Assembly (NCBI GenBank): GCA_002410555.1
Contig: DHSR01000025.1
Span: forward strand, 1-42,312
Source: Bacteroidales bacterium UBA5281
Lineage (GTDB): Bacteria; Bacteroidota; Bacteroidia; Bacteroidales; Lentimicrobiaceae
Length of the DNA: 42,312 nucleotides
Direction of reading: 5' to 3'
The translations under genes were made by a program, and so were the position numbers. This document shows, one piece after another, positions 8,566 through 17,748 of the stretch; within the stretch, counting starts at the first letter, position 1; the number at the start of each line of letters is the position of its first letter. A model generated the notes under the pieces. The model made no database searches. It was not told the origin of the DNA and saw nothing but the letters and a program-made list of their open reading frames with translations.

Positions 8566-9853
8566 TGGCGATCACATTTAATGGTTTATCTGTGCCCATT
8601 GGCATACTTAATGTAAAAATGCTGCCCATACCGGGTTCACTCTTTACAGATATCGATCCGCCATGGGCTTCGGCAATACTTTTTACGTAAAACAATCCTA
8701 AACCGAAACCCTTTACATCGTGTTTGTCTCCTGTTGGTACACGATAAAGTTTGCGAAAAATATATTTTAAACTGGCATTGTCAATGCCAATGCCTTTGTC
8801 GTGTATTTCAACGATAAATAAGTGTTTAAGTTCATTACAGTGAGAAATTACCATTATTTCAGGATAAATCCGCGCATATTTAATGGCATTGTCCAGCAAA
8901 TTATTGATCATATTGGTAAAGTGCAGTCGATCGGCTTCAATCCAGATTTTCCTCGCCAGAGGTTTATAGGTGATGAATCCGCCCTGATTCAAAATGGTGA
9001 GTTCAAAGTTACGGACACACTCCTTAATAAGCGCCTGAGCATCAAATCTGCTAAGAGATAATTTGTACTGCCCTTTTTCAAGCACCGCAATCTGAAGCAC
9101 CTGATCCACCTGATCTTTCAATCTGAGATTTTCCTGATAAATAATATTTGCATACCGTTTAATACGCTGAGGTATTTGATTTTCAGAAGCATTGAGCATC
9201 ATTTCTGCCGCCAGTGATATGGTTGAAAGGGGCGTTTTAAACTCATGGGTCATATTATTTACAAAATCATTTTTCATTTCGGACAATCGCTTTTGTCTGA
9301 ATATCGCCAGTATAGTAAATGAGAATGCCGATATTACAATCACGATCAATAAAAGCGCAAGCAGTATCAATGGCAATATACGTCTCAAATGACTTTGCTG
9401 TTCAGCAGGAAACCAGATACCGAGCATTAGTTTTTCCTGGTCATACAAACAGGAAAGAGATATCCGGTGCGCGGAAGCAAGTATCTTAGCCTCATATGCT
9501 CCGGTATGCCCCAAATAAACACGTTCCTTTGAAACGTTAAAAATGCCCCAGTAATGAGTTCCCTTACCAAATTCAAGCTGTAACAGCGAATCAAGCTGCC
9601 GGGTATTGATGGCTGCCAGTATTGGTGCGGTTGAATGATTGCAATGATCACCACAGGAATCGGGAGAAAAGGGATAGGTCCGGCTGGCAAACAACCGATT
9701 GATCACACTTTGCATCTTTACCTCTATGCCTTTATAAAATTGCTCTTTTTCCTTATGTACTGCACTTTTTACCCAAACAAACTGAATGACAATAATGCCC
9801 GCCAGAGCTAAGGCAGTAATGGCAATCACCAGAATAATGGCAGGCTTTTTCAT
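8534..9853 (-). CDS. Membrane sensor histidine kinase
   Basis: A 439-residue kinase with membrane spans at about 5-28 and 159-185 enclosing a periplasmic sensor of about 130 residues. There is no HAMP domain. The HisKA segment has H203 (NNMTHEFKTPLSTIS); the HATPase region shows the N box (INNLLDNAIKYA, 316-327), G1 (DKGIGID, 352-358), an F-box-like IFRKLYR (365-371) and G2 (GFGLGLFYVKSIAEAHGG, 382-399). The sensor holds a tight cluster C67, H70, C71, H73, which could bind metal or act in redox sensing. The 3' end reads 32 bases into the response-regulator gene. A TAAATTTG box at 9927-9934 (minus) may belong to its promoter. Confidence 0.92.
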   Translation of the reverse strand: MKKPAIILVIAITALALAGIIVIQFVWVKSAVHKEKEQFYKGIEVKMQSVINRLFASRTYPFSPDSCGDHCNHSTAPILAAINTRQLDSLLQLEFGKGTHYWGIFNVSKERVYLGHTGAYEAKILASAHRISLSCLYDQEKLMLGIWFPAEQQSHLRRILPLILLALLLIVIVISAFSFTILAIFRQKRLSEMKNDFVNNMTHEFKTPLSTISLAAEMMLNASENQIPQRIKRYANIIYQENLRLKDQVDQVLQIAVLEKGQYKLSLSRFDAQALIKECVRNFELTILNQGGFITYKPLARKIWIEADRLHFTNMINNLLDNAIKYARIYPEIMVISHCNELKHLFIVEIHDKGIGIDNASLKYIFRKLYRVPTGDKHDVKGFGLGLFYVKSIAEAHGGSISVKSEPGMGSIFTLSMPMGTDKPLNVIANESESKNIIG

Positions 9854-10024
9854 ATTAGCAATTCATTACAAAATTAATTTATTATAAAGGTAAAAGTCAA
9901 TTAAGAGAACAGAAGTGTAAAATTAGCAAATTTAATACGTCATCGATCTCTGATTTAGGATAAGTCTGATATACAACTACCAGATAAACCTCATTTAAAG
10001 TGGCAGAGTTGCCTGTATTCCACT

Positions 10025-10032
10025 TATCTTTG
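10025..10032 (+). promoter_or_regulatory. Probable -7 box of the osmC-thioesterase operon
   Basis: TATCTTTG fits the Bacteroidota -7 consensus TAnnTTTG, 20 bases before the ATG at 10052. A TTG at 10009-10011 is nearer than the usual 19-21 base spacing, so the -33 element is uncertain. Confidence 0.5.
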
Positions 10033-10051
10033 CACAAACCTCAGTTTATTT

Positions 10052-10456
10052 ATGGAAACTTCAACACTTGAATACCTCGGCGATCTTCAGCTTAAGGCCA
10101 CTCATGTAAAGTCAGGGCAATCGTTTGTTACAGATGCACCGGTTGATAACAAAGGAAAAGGTTCAGCTTTTTCACCCACCGATCTTATGGCCACCTCACT
10201 GGGCTTATGTATGATTACCATTATGGGCATAGCAGCCAATAATTCTGGTTTTTCAATAGATGGCACCAAAGCCAGGGTTACAAAAATAATGGCGGCTGAT
10301 CCGCGCAGAGTTTGCGAAGTAATTGTAGAACTTGACTTTCCGGCCAATAATTATTCTGTTAAGGAAAAGCAGATTATCCGCCAATGTGCCAAAATTTGTC
10401 CCGTATCGCAAAGCCTGCATCCCGATCTTAAACAAACTGTAATTTTCAACTTTTAA
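10052..10456 (+). CDS. OsmC/Ohr-family peroxiredoxin-like protein
   Basis: A 134-residue OsmC-fold protein, about the family's usual length. The two reactive cysteines are in place: C53 in SLGLCMITIMG, at the start of the central helix, and C116 in CPVSQSLHP. Members reduce organic hydroperoxides with these two cysteines. The SPTDLMATSLG segment before C53 is typical of the YhfA/OsmC branch. It is the first gene of a pair with a thioesterase that starts five bases after its stop. The conserved Arg near the N-terminus seen in Ohr is not obvious, so OsmC-like is a safer name than Ohr. Confidence 0.9.
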   Translation: METSTLEYLGDLQLKATHVKSGQSFVTDAPVDNKGKGSAFSPTDLMATSLGLCMITIMGIAANNSGFSIDGTKARVTKIMAADPRRVCEVIVELDFPANNYSVKEKQIIRQCAKICPVSQSLHPDLKQTVIFNF

Positions 10457-10461
10457 CCCTT

Positions 10462-10860
10462 ATGGAATTTAACTTAACCCCGGAAACTCAGGGCCAGCAA
10501 ACCCAGATTGTTTCGACAACCGACACCGCCATACATTTTGGTTCCGGCCTTATTGAAGTATTTGCCACTCCGGCCATGGTTGCACTCATGGAAAAAACAG
10601 CCCAGTTGAGTATTCAATCACAATTACCTGAGGGTTATATCAGTCTGGGAACTGAAATTAGCATATCACACATAAAGGCTACACTGGTGGGCACCATTGT
10701 GCGCTGTGAATCGGTTTTGAAATCAGCTGAAGGAAAAAAATTGCTTTTCAGCGTAAAGGTATATGATGAAAAAGACCTGATTGGCGAAGGCATACATCGA
10801 AGATATATTGTAAATGCTTTGGAATTTATGGACAAACTGGTCGGGGAAAGTGATGAGTAA
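10462..10860 (+). CDS. Hotdog-fold thioesterase, FlK-like
   Basis: A 132-residue hotdog protein of the thioesterase class typified by fluoroacetyl-CoA thioesterase FlK. T36 (FATPAMVALME), E44 and H70 (ISHIKATLVG) are spaced 8 and 26 residues apart, the same spacing as the T42-E50-H76 catalytic triad of FlK. Such proteins hydrolyse short acyl-CoA thioesters; fluoroacetate specificity should not be assumed, since most homologues lack it. Five bases separate it from osmC, so the two are co-transcribed. The following 230 bases to 11092 contain no gene I can support. Confidence 0.85.
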   Translation: MEFNLTPETQGQQTQIVSTTDTAIHFGSGLIEVFATPAMVALMEKTAQLSIQSQLPEGYISLGTEISISHIKATLVGTIVRCESVLKSAEGKKLLFSVKVYDEKDLIGEGIHRRYIVNALEFMDKLVGESDE

Positions 10861-11091
10861 GCAGCTAATTCGTAGATTCTTCTCATTCTTGGTTCCTGGT
10901 TTGTGTATCATGGTACAATGGCATTTCTTCAATTCATCGCTTTTTCCATCACAGGCAGGCAAGCCATTTGGGGCAGGAAGGGCTTTATTTTTCCATCGTG
11001 CGAAAAAATGGTTTGTCTCTGAAAACATAACCCTCCTGCCTGCGTTACTGAAACTGAAACTTTAGTCCACATAACCTCAAATTCCGAACCA

Positions 11092-12264
11092 ATGCCTGAA
11101 AATTATGCCGCCCTTCACGCCTTTCTTGCCAAATGCCCAGCCAGTCTCGAACCAATTCTTGCAGGGGAGTTAGAAACTCTCGGAGCTTCTGACATCCAGC
11201 TTCTTCATCGTGCGGTTGCTTTTAAAGGAGATAAGCGTTTGCTGTATGCTGCCAATTATCAATGCCGTACTGCGCTAAGGATTTTGGTTCCCCTGGCTAC
11301 ATTTACGGTGGATAGTCAGCAGGATTTTTATGATGAGATTAAGCAGATCCGCTGGGAGGATTACTTTACTTCTACAGAAACCTTAGCCATCAATACTACC
11401 TTGTCCGGTTCCTTGTTTACCCATTCGCATTTTGTTTCCCAGCGCACTAAGGATGCTATTGCCGACCGCTTTCGCGAAAAGACCGGTGAGCGTCCTTCGG
11501 TGGATATCAGTGATCCTGATTTCCGTATAAACATTCATTTGTTCAACAATGAGGTAACGGTCTCCTTCGACTCTTCGGGTGATTCCCTTCACAAAAGGGG
11601 CTACCACATATCAAATGCCGAAGCACCACTCAGTGAAGTACTGGCGGCCGGCATGATATTGCTGAGCGGATGGATGGGGGACTCAAATTTTGTCGACCCA
11701 ATGTGTGGATCAGGTACCCTGCTGATCGAAGCAGCTATGATTGGCATGAATCTGCCTGCCGGATACTTCCGAGAGAACTATGGCTTTATGAAATGGAAAG
11801 ATTTCGATGCCAAACTGTGGGAAGAAGTTAAAGACGATGGATTGCAACAACAACGTAGTTTTTATCATCAAATTATTGGCTCCGATATTTCCGCCACCAA
11901 TTTGCGTTCGGCAGCGGCCAATCTGAAACAGGCCGGGCTGCATAAAGATATCGAACTAAGAACTGGTCCTTTTCAGGAGTTTACGCCTCCAAAGCCTCCT
12001 GGTATTATGATTACCAATCCACCTTATGGCGAACGCATTCAGGTTGATGATATCATAGAGCTTTATCGTGACCTGGGCAATGCACTCAAACGAAATTTCG
12101 CAGGATATAAAGCCTGGGTCATCAGCGCTGACATGAGGGCTTTAAAAATGATAGGATTGCGACCGATGAAAAAAATCCCACTTTATAATGGGCCCCTGGA
12201 ATGTCGTTATGCCGGCTATGATTTATACGAGGGCAGTAAAAAAGCCGCTAAACAAATTGAATAA
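11092..12264 (+). CDS. THUMP-domain class I SAM-dependent RNA methyltransferase (RlmL-N/YpsC-like)
   Basis: A 390-residue protein. The N-terminal 60-160 region is a THUMP RNA-binding domain (with RTKDAIADRFREKTGERP), followed by a Rossmann methyltransferase: motif I FVDPMCGSGTLLIEAAMIG at about 200-218, and the catalytic NPPYGERI at about 306-313. The NPPY tetrad fits N2-guanine or N6-adenine methylation. Family members are often annotated as N6-adenine DNA methylases, but the THUMP domain points to rRNA, most likely N2-methylguanosine in 23S rRNA as done by the N-terminal half of RlmL. It is a stand-alone gene. Confidence 0.88.
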   Translation: MPENYAALHAFLAKCPASLEPILAGELETLGASDIQLLHRAVAFKGDKRLLYAANYQCRTALRILVPLATFTVDSQQDFYDEIKQIRWEDYFTSTETLAINTTLSGSLFTHSHFVSQRTKDAIADRFREKTGERPSVDISDPDFRINIHLFNNEVTVSFDSSGDSLHKRGYHISNAEAPLSEVLAAGMILLSGWMGDSNFVDPMCGSGTLLIEAAMIGMNLPAGYFRENYGFMKWKDFDAKLWEEVKDDGLQQQRSFYHQIIGSDISATNLRSAAANLKQAGLHKDIELRTGPFQEFTPPKPPGIMITNPPYGERIQVDDIIELYRDLGNALKRNFAGYKAWVISADMRALKMIGLRPMKKIPLYNGPLECRYAGYDLYEGSKKAAKQIE

Positions 12265-12490
12265 CGGAATCCCGAAATAACATAAATTTCTGCTGCCTCT
12301 GATCGAAATATGCACGATTCAACACTTTTTATCCATTATTCGGGCGAACCTGTCGCATTTTTTAATAAACTTGCAAATGCTTGCAAAAATCAGTTTGAAT
12401 TTGCAATAGATTAATCTTTAACGGTTTATCAACAGCAATCCCAATATTTGAATCCTGCCGGCGACATATCAGCCTTTGAAACAAAAGAAC

Positions 12491-14017
12491 ATGCTTAACG
12501 AGAAAAAAATCACCACAGCACTCATTTCCGTTTTTCATAAAGAAGGACTTCCTCCCATCATTCATCTACTTCATCAGCTTGGCGTCCGGCTTTATTCAAC
12601 CGGAGGCACAGAGCAATTCATTCGTTCGCTTGGTGTGGAGGTACAAACGGTGGAATCGCTCACCGATTATCCTTCCATTCTTGATGGACGCGTAAAGACC
12701 CTTCACCCAAAAGTATTTGGTGGCATACTGGCAAAACGGAATGATCAGACACACCAGTCGCAACTGAAGCAGTATAACATCCCCTACATTGATCTGGTGA
12801 TTGTTGACCTGTATCCGTTTGAAGAAACACTGGCTACGGGAGCCTCTGAAAATGAAATTATTGAAAAAATAGATATTGGAGGTATTTCTCTGATTCGTGC
12901 CGCGGCAAAAAATTTTGAGCATGTACTGATTGTTCCCGCTTCAAAGCATTATCATGAACTTGCTGAAATACTCAACCGCAATGCCGGCACCACCTTTAGG
13001 TCTGAACGACAACGCTTTGCTGCATATGCCTTTGCGGAGTCATCACGTTATGATACTGCCATATTCAACTGGTATTCTTCCCGCTCAGGATATGATGAAT
13101 TTCGCCTTGCCCGGTCTGGTGCCATTCCTTTACGCTATGGCGAAAATCCACACCAGTCAGGGGTTTTTTATGGGCAGCTGGATAAGCTGTTCACACAACT
13201 TCACGGCAAAGCGCTTTCCTACAATAACCTGCTTGATGTAGAAGCTGCAATGGCATTGATTGCTGATTTCCATGAAACCACTTTTGCCATCATTAAACAC
13301 AACAACGCCTGTGGTCTCGCCTCACGCCCCAAACTTATTGATGCCTGGACAGCCGCTCTGGCCGGAGATCCCTTGTCTGCATTCGGAGGTGTACTCATCA
13401 CCAACGCTAAAGTGGATGAAAACACGGCCAAAGAAATTAATAAGCTGTTTTTTGAAATTATACTTGCACCGGGATATGAAAAAAATACGATTGAAGTGCT
13501 TAGTACAAAGAAAAATAGAATAATTTTGCAGGTTAACTCTTTTGATTTTCAGGGCAAACAATTTCGAAGCCTGCTTAATGGCGTATTACAGCAGGATAAA
13601 GATACTGTAAGTGAAACACCCGATCAGCTCAGGGTGGTTACAAACACTGCTCCGGCTGATGCGGTGATAGAAGATTTGCTGTTTGCCAACAAAATTGTGA
13701 AACACAGTAAATCCAATGCCATAGTGCTTGCCCGGGAAAAACAATTACTGGGCAGTGGCATGGGCCAAACCTCACGGGTGGATGCATTGAAACAAGCCAT
13801 TGCCAAGGCTGATCAGTTCGGTCTGAGTTTGAAAGATGGGGTGATGGCATCAGATGCCTTTTTTCCTTTTGCCGATTCGGTGCAAATGGCCCATAAAGCA
13901 GGAATTACTGCGGTAATTCAACCCGGAGGTTCGTTGCGTGATGCCGAATCAATAGATTACTGCAATGAAAATGAAATAAGTATGGTGTTTACTGGCATCA
14001 GACATTTTAAACACTAG
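12491..14017 (+). CDS. purH: Bifunctional AICAR formyltransferase / IMP cyclohydrolase
   Basis: A 508-residue enzyme for the last two steps of IMP synthesis. The N-terminal MGS-like IMP cyclohydrolase domain (about 1-150) shows LYSTGGTEQFI and LDGRVKTLHPKVFGGILA. The C-terminal transformylase domain shows YGENPHQSGVFYG and the catalytic Lys-His pair in IKHNNACG, and ends with VIQPGGSLRD and MVFTGIRHFKH, as in other PurH proteins. The ATG at 12491 is chosen over an in-frame TTG at 12476 because MLNEKKI begins at the family's usual distance from the first strand. It is followed 47 bases later by mreB, a gene order common in Bacteroidota. Confidence 0.96.
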   Translation: MLNEKKITTALISVFHKEGLPPIIHLLHQLGVRLYSTGGTEQFIRSLGVEVQTVESLTDYPSILDGRVKTLHPKVFGGILAKRNDQTHQSQLKQYNIPYIDLVIVDLYPFEETLATGASENEIIEKIDIGGISLIRAAAKNFEHVLIVPASKHYHELAEILNRNAGTTFRSERQRFAAYAFAESSRYDTAIFNWYSSRSGYDEFRLARSGAIPLRYGENPHQSGVFYGQLDKLFTQLHGKALSYNNLLDVEAAMALIADFHETTFAIIKHNNACGLASRPKLIDAWTAALAGDPLSAFGGVLITNAKVDENTAKEINKLFFEIILAPGYEKNTIEVLSTKKNRIILQVNSFDFQGKQFRSLLNGVLQQDKDTVSETPDQLRVVTNTAPADAVIEDLLFANKIVKHSKSNAIVLAREKQLLGSGMGQTSRVDALKQAIAKADQFGLSLKDGVMASDAFFPFADSVQMAHKAGITAVIQPGGSLRDAESIDYCNENEISMVFTGIRHFKH

Positions 14018-14064
14018 AATACAATTAAATAAGTTAATTACACTAAGAAGCTAAGCTATACCTG

Positions 14065-15087
14065 ATGGGACTTTTTTCATTCATGACCAAGGAGATCGCC
14101 ATGGATCTCGGTACTGCCAATACCATTATTATCTTTAACGATAAGGTGGTGGTAGATGAACCTTCAATCATCGCCATAGAGCGCAATACCGGCAAAATTA
14201 TTGCTGTGGGTAAGCGTGCCATGATGATGCATGGCAAAACCCATGAAAATATTAAGACCATCCGTCCATTGCGCGATGGCGTAATTGCCGATTTTCAATC
14301 GGCAGAATATATGATCAGGGAACTCATTAAGATGACCGGCCCTACCCGCAGTCTTTTTCCGCCTGCCCTTAAAATGGTTATCTGTATTCCTTCCGGCATC
14401 ACTGAAGTAGAAGAAAGAGCCGTTAAAGATTCGGCCGAGCAAGCCGGAGCCAAAGAGGTGCGTCTGATACACGAGCCTATGGCCGCCGCCATTGGTATTG
14501 GAATTGATGTACTGGAACCCACCGGTAACATGATCATTGACATAGGTGGTGGAACCAGCGAAATTGCTGTAATTGCTCTGGGAGGAATTGTGAATAACAA
14601 ATCCATACGCATCGGTGGAGATGATTTTAATGCCGACATTGAAGAATATATGCGTAAGCAACATAACATAAACATTGGGGAACGTACTGCTGAGGCGATT
14701 AAAATAAATGTAGGTGCTGCCATGACCGAAATTGATTCACCTCCTGATGATTATCCGGTACACGGCCGTGACATGCTCACCGGTATTCCCAAAGAGATTT
14801 ATGTAAACTATTCGGAAATAGCACATTGCCTGGATAAATCTATTTCCAAGATTGAAGCTGCGGTGCTGAATGCATTGGAGATGACCCCGCCCGAACTTTC
14901 TGCTGACATCTACCGAACGGGTATTTATCTGGCTGGTGGAGGTTCCATGCTGCGTGGGCTGGACAAACGTATGCATCTGAAAACCAAATTACCGGTACAT
15001 GTTGCAGAAGACCCACTGCGGGCGGTGGCACGCGGAACAGGCATTGCGCTTAAGAATTTTAATAAATTCACTTTCCTCATCAAATAA
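14065..15087 (+). CDS. mreB: Rod-shape-determining actin homologue MreB
   Basis: A 340-residue bacterial actin. The phosphate-1 motif (DLGTANTIIIF), phosphate-2 motif (MIIDIGGGTSEIAVIAL) and adenosine motif (GIYLAGGGSMLRGLD) are intact, and the N-terminus MGLFSFMTKEIAMDLG provides the amphipathic membrane-binding start seen in MreB. It forms membrane-associated filaments that direct lateral wall synthesis. mreC follows after 18 bases and mreD overlaps mreC, so this is a normal mreBCD operon; its presence predicts a rod-shaped cell. mrdA and rodA are not in the window after mreD. Confidence 0.97.
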   Translation: MGLFSFMTKEIAMDLGTANTIIIFNDKVVVDEPSIIAIERNTGKIIAVGKRAMMMHGKTHENIKTIRPLRDGVIADFQSAEYMIRELIKMTGPTRSLFPPALKMVICIPSGITEVEERAVKDSAEQAGAKEVRLIHEPMAAAIGIGIDVLEPTGNMIIDIGGGTSEIAVIALGGIVNNKSIRIGGDDFNADIEEYMRKQHNINIGERTAEAIKINVGAAMTEIDSPPDDYPVHGRDMLTGIPKEIYVNYSEIAHCLDKSISKIEAAVLNALEMTPPELSADIYRTGIYLAGGGSMLRGLDKRMHLKTKLPVHVAEDPLRAVARGTGIALKNFNKFTFLIK

Positions 15088-15105
15088 GTGTTTTGTTGAC
15101 TGCCT

Positions 15106-15939
15106 ATGCGACATATTCTGGCATTTATCTGGAAGTACAACTTTTTCTTCCTCTTCCTTGTGCTGGAAGTGGCAGCACTTATTCTGATTGCCAATACAAG
15201 CTATTACCAGTCAGCAGTGCTTAACCGGATTACCTATGGTGTAAGCGGTAATATTTTGAATACCTGGTCGGGAATTACTTCCTATTTCAGGCTACGTGAT
15301 GAGAACCTGCAACTGGCCGCAGACAATATCCGGCTGCGTCAGCAGCTCACCCGCAACCAATCCTCCACTGACACTTTGTCTGTTGCGGTTACGGATACTG
15401 CTACCGGAATACAATATCGCTATACGCTGGCTAAGGTAATCAGCAATTCTACCAACAGGCGTGACAATTACATCATGCTAAATAAGGGGCGCAAACATGG
15501 CATAAACCGGGATATGGCGGTAATTAATGCAGACGGAGTCGTGGGAACTGTAGTAAGCACATCAGATAACTTTAGCTGGGTAATGTCAGTACTCAATAAA
15601 CATTCTAAGATCAGTGGCCGCATCAACCGGCTTAACCAGATGGGCACGGTAGTGTGGCAGGGAGGCAGTCCAATGATGGGGACCCTAACAGATTTGCCGG
15701 CCCACGTAAAGGTTAAAACTGGTGACACCATAACTACCAGTGGCTTTAGCCATATCTTCCCTGAAAATATCCCCATAGGTACCGTCAGACACATCGCACT
15801 GAATAAAGGAGATCATTTTTATACCATACAATTTAATTTTGCCGCTGATCTGAACAGCCTCGGAACGGTATATATTGTTAAAAACCTCTATCAGCACGAA
15901 CAACAGGAACTCAGTAAACAGGTGATTGATGAAAAATAA
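15106..15939 (+). CDS. mreC: Rod-shape-determining protein MreC
   Basis: A 277-residue protein with one membrane span near the N-terminus (about 10-30), a coiled-coil stretch (about 60-85, RLRDENLQLAADNIRLRQQL) and the two beta-barrel periplasmic domain of MreC (VINADGVVGTV; GDTITTSGFSHIFPENIPIG near 205-224). It links MreB filaments to periplasmic cell-wall synthases. It overlaps mreD by 14 bases. Confidence 0.95.
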   Translation: MRHILAFIWKYNFFFLFLVLEVAALILIANTSYYQSAVLNRITYGVSGNILNTWSGITSYFRLRDENLQLAADNIRLRQQLTRNQSSTDTLSVAVTDTATGIQYRYTLAKVISNSTNRRDNYIMLNKGRKHGINRDMAVINADGVVGTVVSTSDNFSWVMSVLNKHSKISGRINRLNQMGTVVWQGGSPMMGTLTDLPAHVKVKTGDTITTSGFSHIFPENIPIGTVRHIALNKGDHFYTIQFNFAADLNSLGTVYIVKNLYQHEQQELSKQVIDEK

Positions 15940-16441
15940 TTACGGTAACGATATCCTGCGTTTTATATTGCTGGTAGCCATTCAGGTGCTGGTTCTCAAT
16001 CAGATTGATTTTGGCGGATATATAGATCCGGCCCTCTACCTGCTTTTCATCCTGCTATTGCCGTTTGAGGTGCCTGGCTGGCTGTTGTTAATTTCATCCT
16101 TTTTCCTTGGTTTTAGTGTAGATATATTCAGCCATTCAACCGGATTACATACAGCTGCCTCTGTGTTTGCTGCTTTTGTAAGACCGGGAGTGATAAATAT
16201 GGTAGGCAAACCGGCTGAATATGAGGCCAGCCTTAAGCCGGGTATTGCCGATATGGGCTTCCGTTGGTTTTTTATCTATGCACTGCTCATCGTGCTTGCT
16301 CACCATTTCGTATTGTTCAGTCTTGAAGCTTTCAGGTTCGAAGAATTCTTATATGTATTGCTCAGAATATTGGCCAGCACTGCATTCACATTGGTATTTA
16401 TCATTACTACTGAATACATTTTTATGCGAAAACGCCATTAA
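15926..16441 (+). CDS. mreD: Rod-shape-determining protein MreD
   Basis: A 171-residue integral membrane protein with about five hydrophobic spans and the family feature of a DIFSHSTGLHTAA loop (about 65-80). It completes the mreBCD operon. Overlap of 14 bases with mreC indicates translational coupling. Confidence 0.92.
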   Translation: MMKNNYGNDILRFILLVAIQVLVLNQIDFGGYIDPALYLLFILLLPFEVPGWLLLISSFFLGFSVDIFSHSTGLHTAASVFAAFVRPGVINMVGKPAEYEASLKPGIADMGFRWFFIYALLIVLAHHFVLFSLEAFRFEEFLYVLLRILASTAFTLVFIITTEYIFMRKRH

Positions 16442-16499
16442 GCTTCGCCTCATTTGAACTCAATTCCTGACTTATGGTGGGTGAATAATTTGTTTTTAT

Positions 16500-16507
16500 T
16501 ACTTTTG
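16500..16507 (+). promoter_or_regulatory. Probable -7 box of the thioredoxin lipoprotein gene
   Basis: TACTTTTG fits TAnnTTTG and lies 22 bases before the ATG at 16530. I could not place a -33 TTG at the standard distance. Confidence 0.4.
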
Positions 16508-16529
16508 GGAACTCAAAAAACAAACAACT

Positions 16530-17630
16530 ATGAAAAAACTGATCCTGCCCCTGATGATATTGCTTGCTCTTGCTGCCTGTAAATCCACTGATAAAAATAC
16601 CTTTAAGATTAAAGGTCAGATCGGTGGAGAGCAAGTGAATGAAGTATATCTGCAAAAAAACAATGACGGTAAATTTGAAATTATAGATACTGCGTTAGTT
16701 GACAATGGCCAATTTACCTTTACAGGAAAGATTGACTACCCCCAAATCTACTATATTGGCCTTGGCGACAATCGTTTTGTATCGTTTTTTGCAGAGCCTG
16801 CCGATATAAGCATCCGTTTTCATACCGACAGCGTTCAGTCGCCCCAGGTGAGTGGTTCAACATCTGATGTTACTTTTCGCGAATATCTTTCCCTGCTCGA
16901 TAAGCAACGCACGGCAGAAATAGGATACTATTCGGCCTATAACGAAGCCGCGCGTTCCAAAGACACAATGCGCATGGATGAACTGGGTAAAGAGATAGAG
17001 GCATTTGAGCAACGACAGAAAGATGAAATCATTCAGTTTGCCAAAGATCATCCCGATTCATATGTCTCTCCTTATGTAATCATGCGCCACTCTTATATGA
17101 TGGAACTTGATGAGTTAAAAGCTGCGCGAGCCTCTTTCGACAACAAAATTTCCAAAGGCTCCTTTACCCAGGATCTGGACAAACGCATTACCCTTTTGAG
17201 TAACGTACAGGTAGGTAAGCCTGCTCCCGATTTCACCATGAATGATACCGAAGGTAACCCGGTGTCTCTGTCGCAGTTTAAAGGTCAATTGGTGCTTGTT
17301 GATTTTTGGGCAGCCTGGTGTGGCCCCTGCCGTCGTGAAAACCCCAATGTAGTAGCGGCCTACAAACAATTTAAGGACCGTGGCTTTACAGTTCTGGGGG
17401 TTTCTCTCGACAAGGAGAAAGACGCCTGGCTGAAAGCCATCAGCGATGATAACCTCACCTGGACACATGTTTCTGACCTGCAGTATTGGAACAACAGTGC
17501 TGCCAAACTTTATGGGGTAATGAGCATTCCTTCAAATGTGCTGATTGATAAAGATGGAATCATCATTGCGAAAAATCTTACGGGAGAAAAGCTTATAAAT
17601 AAGCTTTCGGAGGTTCTGGCACCGGTATAA
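16530..17630 (+). CDS. TlpA/ResA-like thioredoxin lipoprotein with DUF4369 N-terminal domain
   Basis: A 366-residue protein with a lipoprotein signal (LAAC, acylated C17), an N-terminal DUF4369-type beta domain (about 24-115), a helical linker (about 120-225) and a C-terminal thioredoxin/AhpC-TSA domain. The active site is WCGPC with C264 and C267, preceded by VGKPAPDFTMNDTEG and followed by the cis-proline segment SIPSNVLID. Such Bacteroidota proteins are periplasm-facing thiol-disulfide oxidoreductases, probably acting in cytochrome maturation or repair of exported proteins. It is monocistronic; the domain layout is ordinary for the phylum. Confidence 0.92.
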   Translation: MKKLILPLMILLALAACKSTDKNTFKIKGQIGGEQVNEVYLQKNNDGKFEIIDTALVDNGQFTFTGKIDYPQIYYIGLGDNRFVSFFAEPADISIRFHTDSVQSPQVSGSTSDVTFREYLSLLDKQRTAEIGYYSAYNEAARSKDTMRMDELGKEIEAFEQRQKDEIIQFAKDHPDSYVSPYVIMRHSYMMELDELKAARASFDNKISKGSFTQDLDKRITLLSNVQVGKPAPDFTMNDTEGNPVSLSQFKGQLVLVDFWAAWCGPCRRENPNVVAAYKQFKDRGFTVLGVSLDKEKDAWLKAISDDNLTWTHVSDLQYWNNSAAKLYGVMSIPSNVLIDKDGIIIAKNLTGEKLINKLSEVLAPV

Positions 17631-17670
17631 AGCACTGTGCGGCTTAACCTGATAAAATAAAATGGGGCAT

Positions 17671-17703
17671 TTGGTGGATTAATTGAAATAATTACTAAAT
17701 TTG
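17671..17703 (+). promoter_or_regulatory. Promoter of rplU-rpmA
   Basis: TTG at 17671-17673 and TAAATTTG at 17696-17703 with 22 bases between, close to the Bacteroidota TTG/TAnnTTTG promoter. It ends 45 bases before the rplU start. Confidence 0.6.
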
Positions 17704-17748
17704 CACCCTCTAATAAAGGGAAAAAGCAATCAAAACAAAATCAAAAAC

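Noticed and set aside
10853..11065. Small gene overlapping the thioesterase stop
   Set aside because: The 70-residue product has no recognisable features and the region reads as intergenic in composition; overlap with the stop codon alone is not enough.
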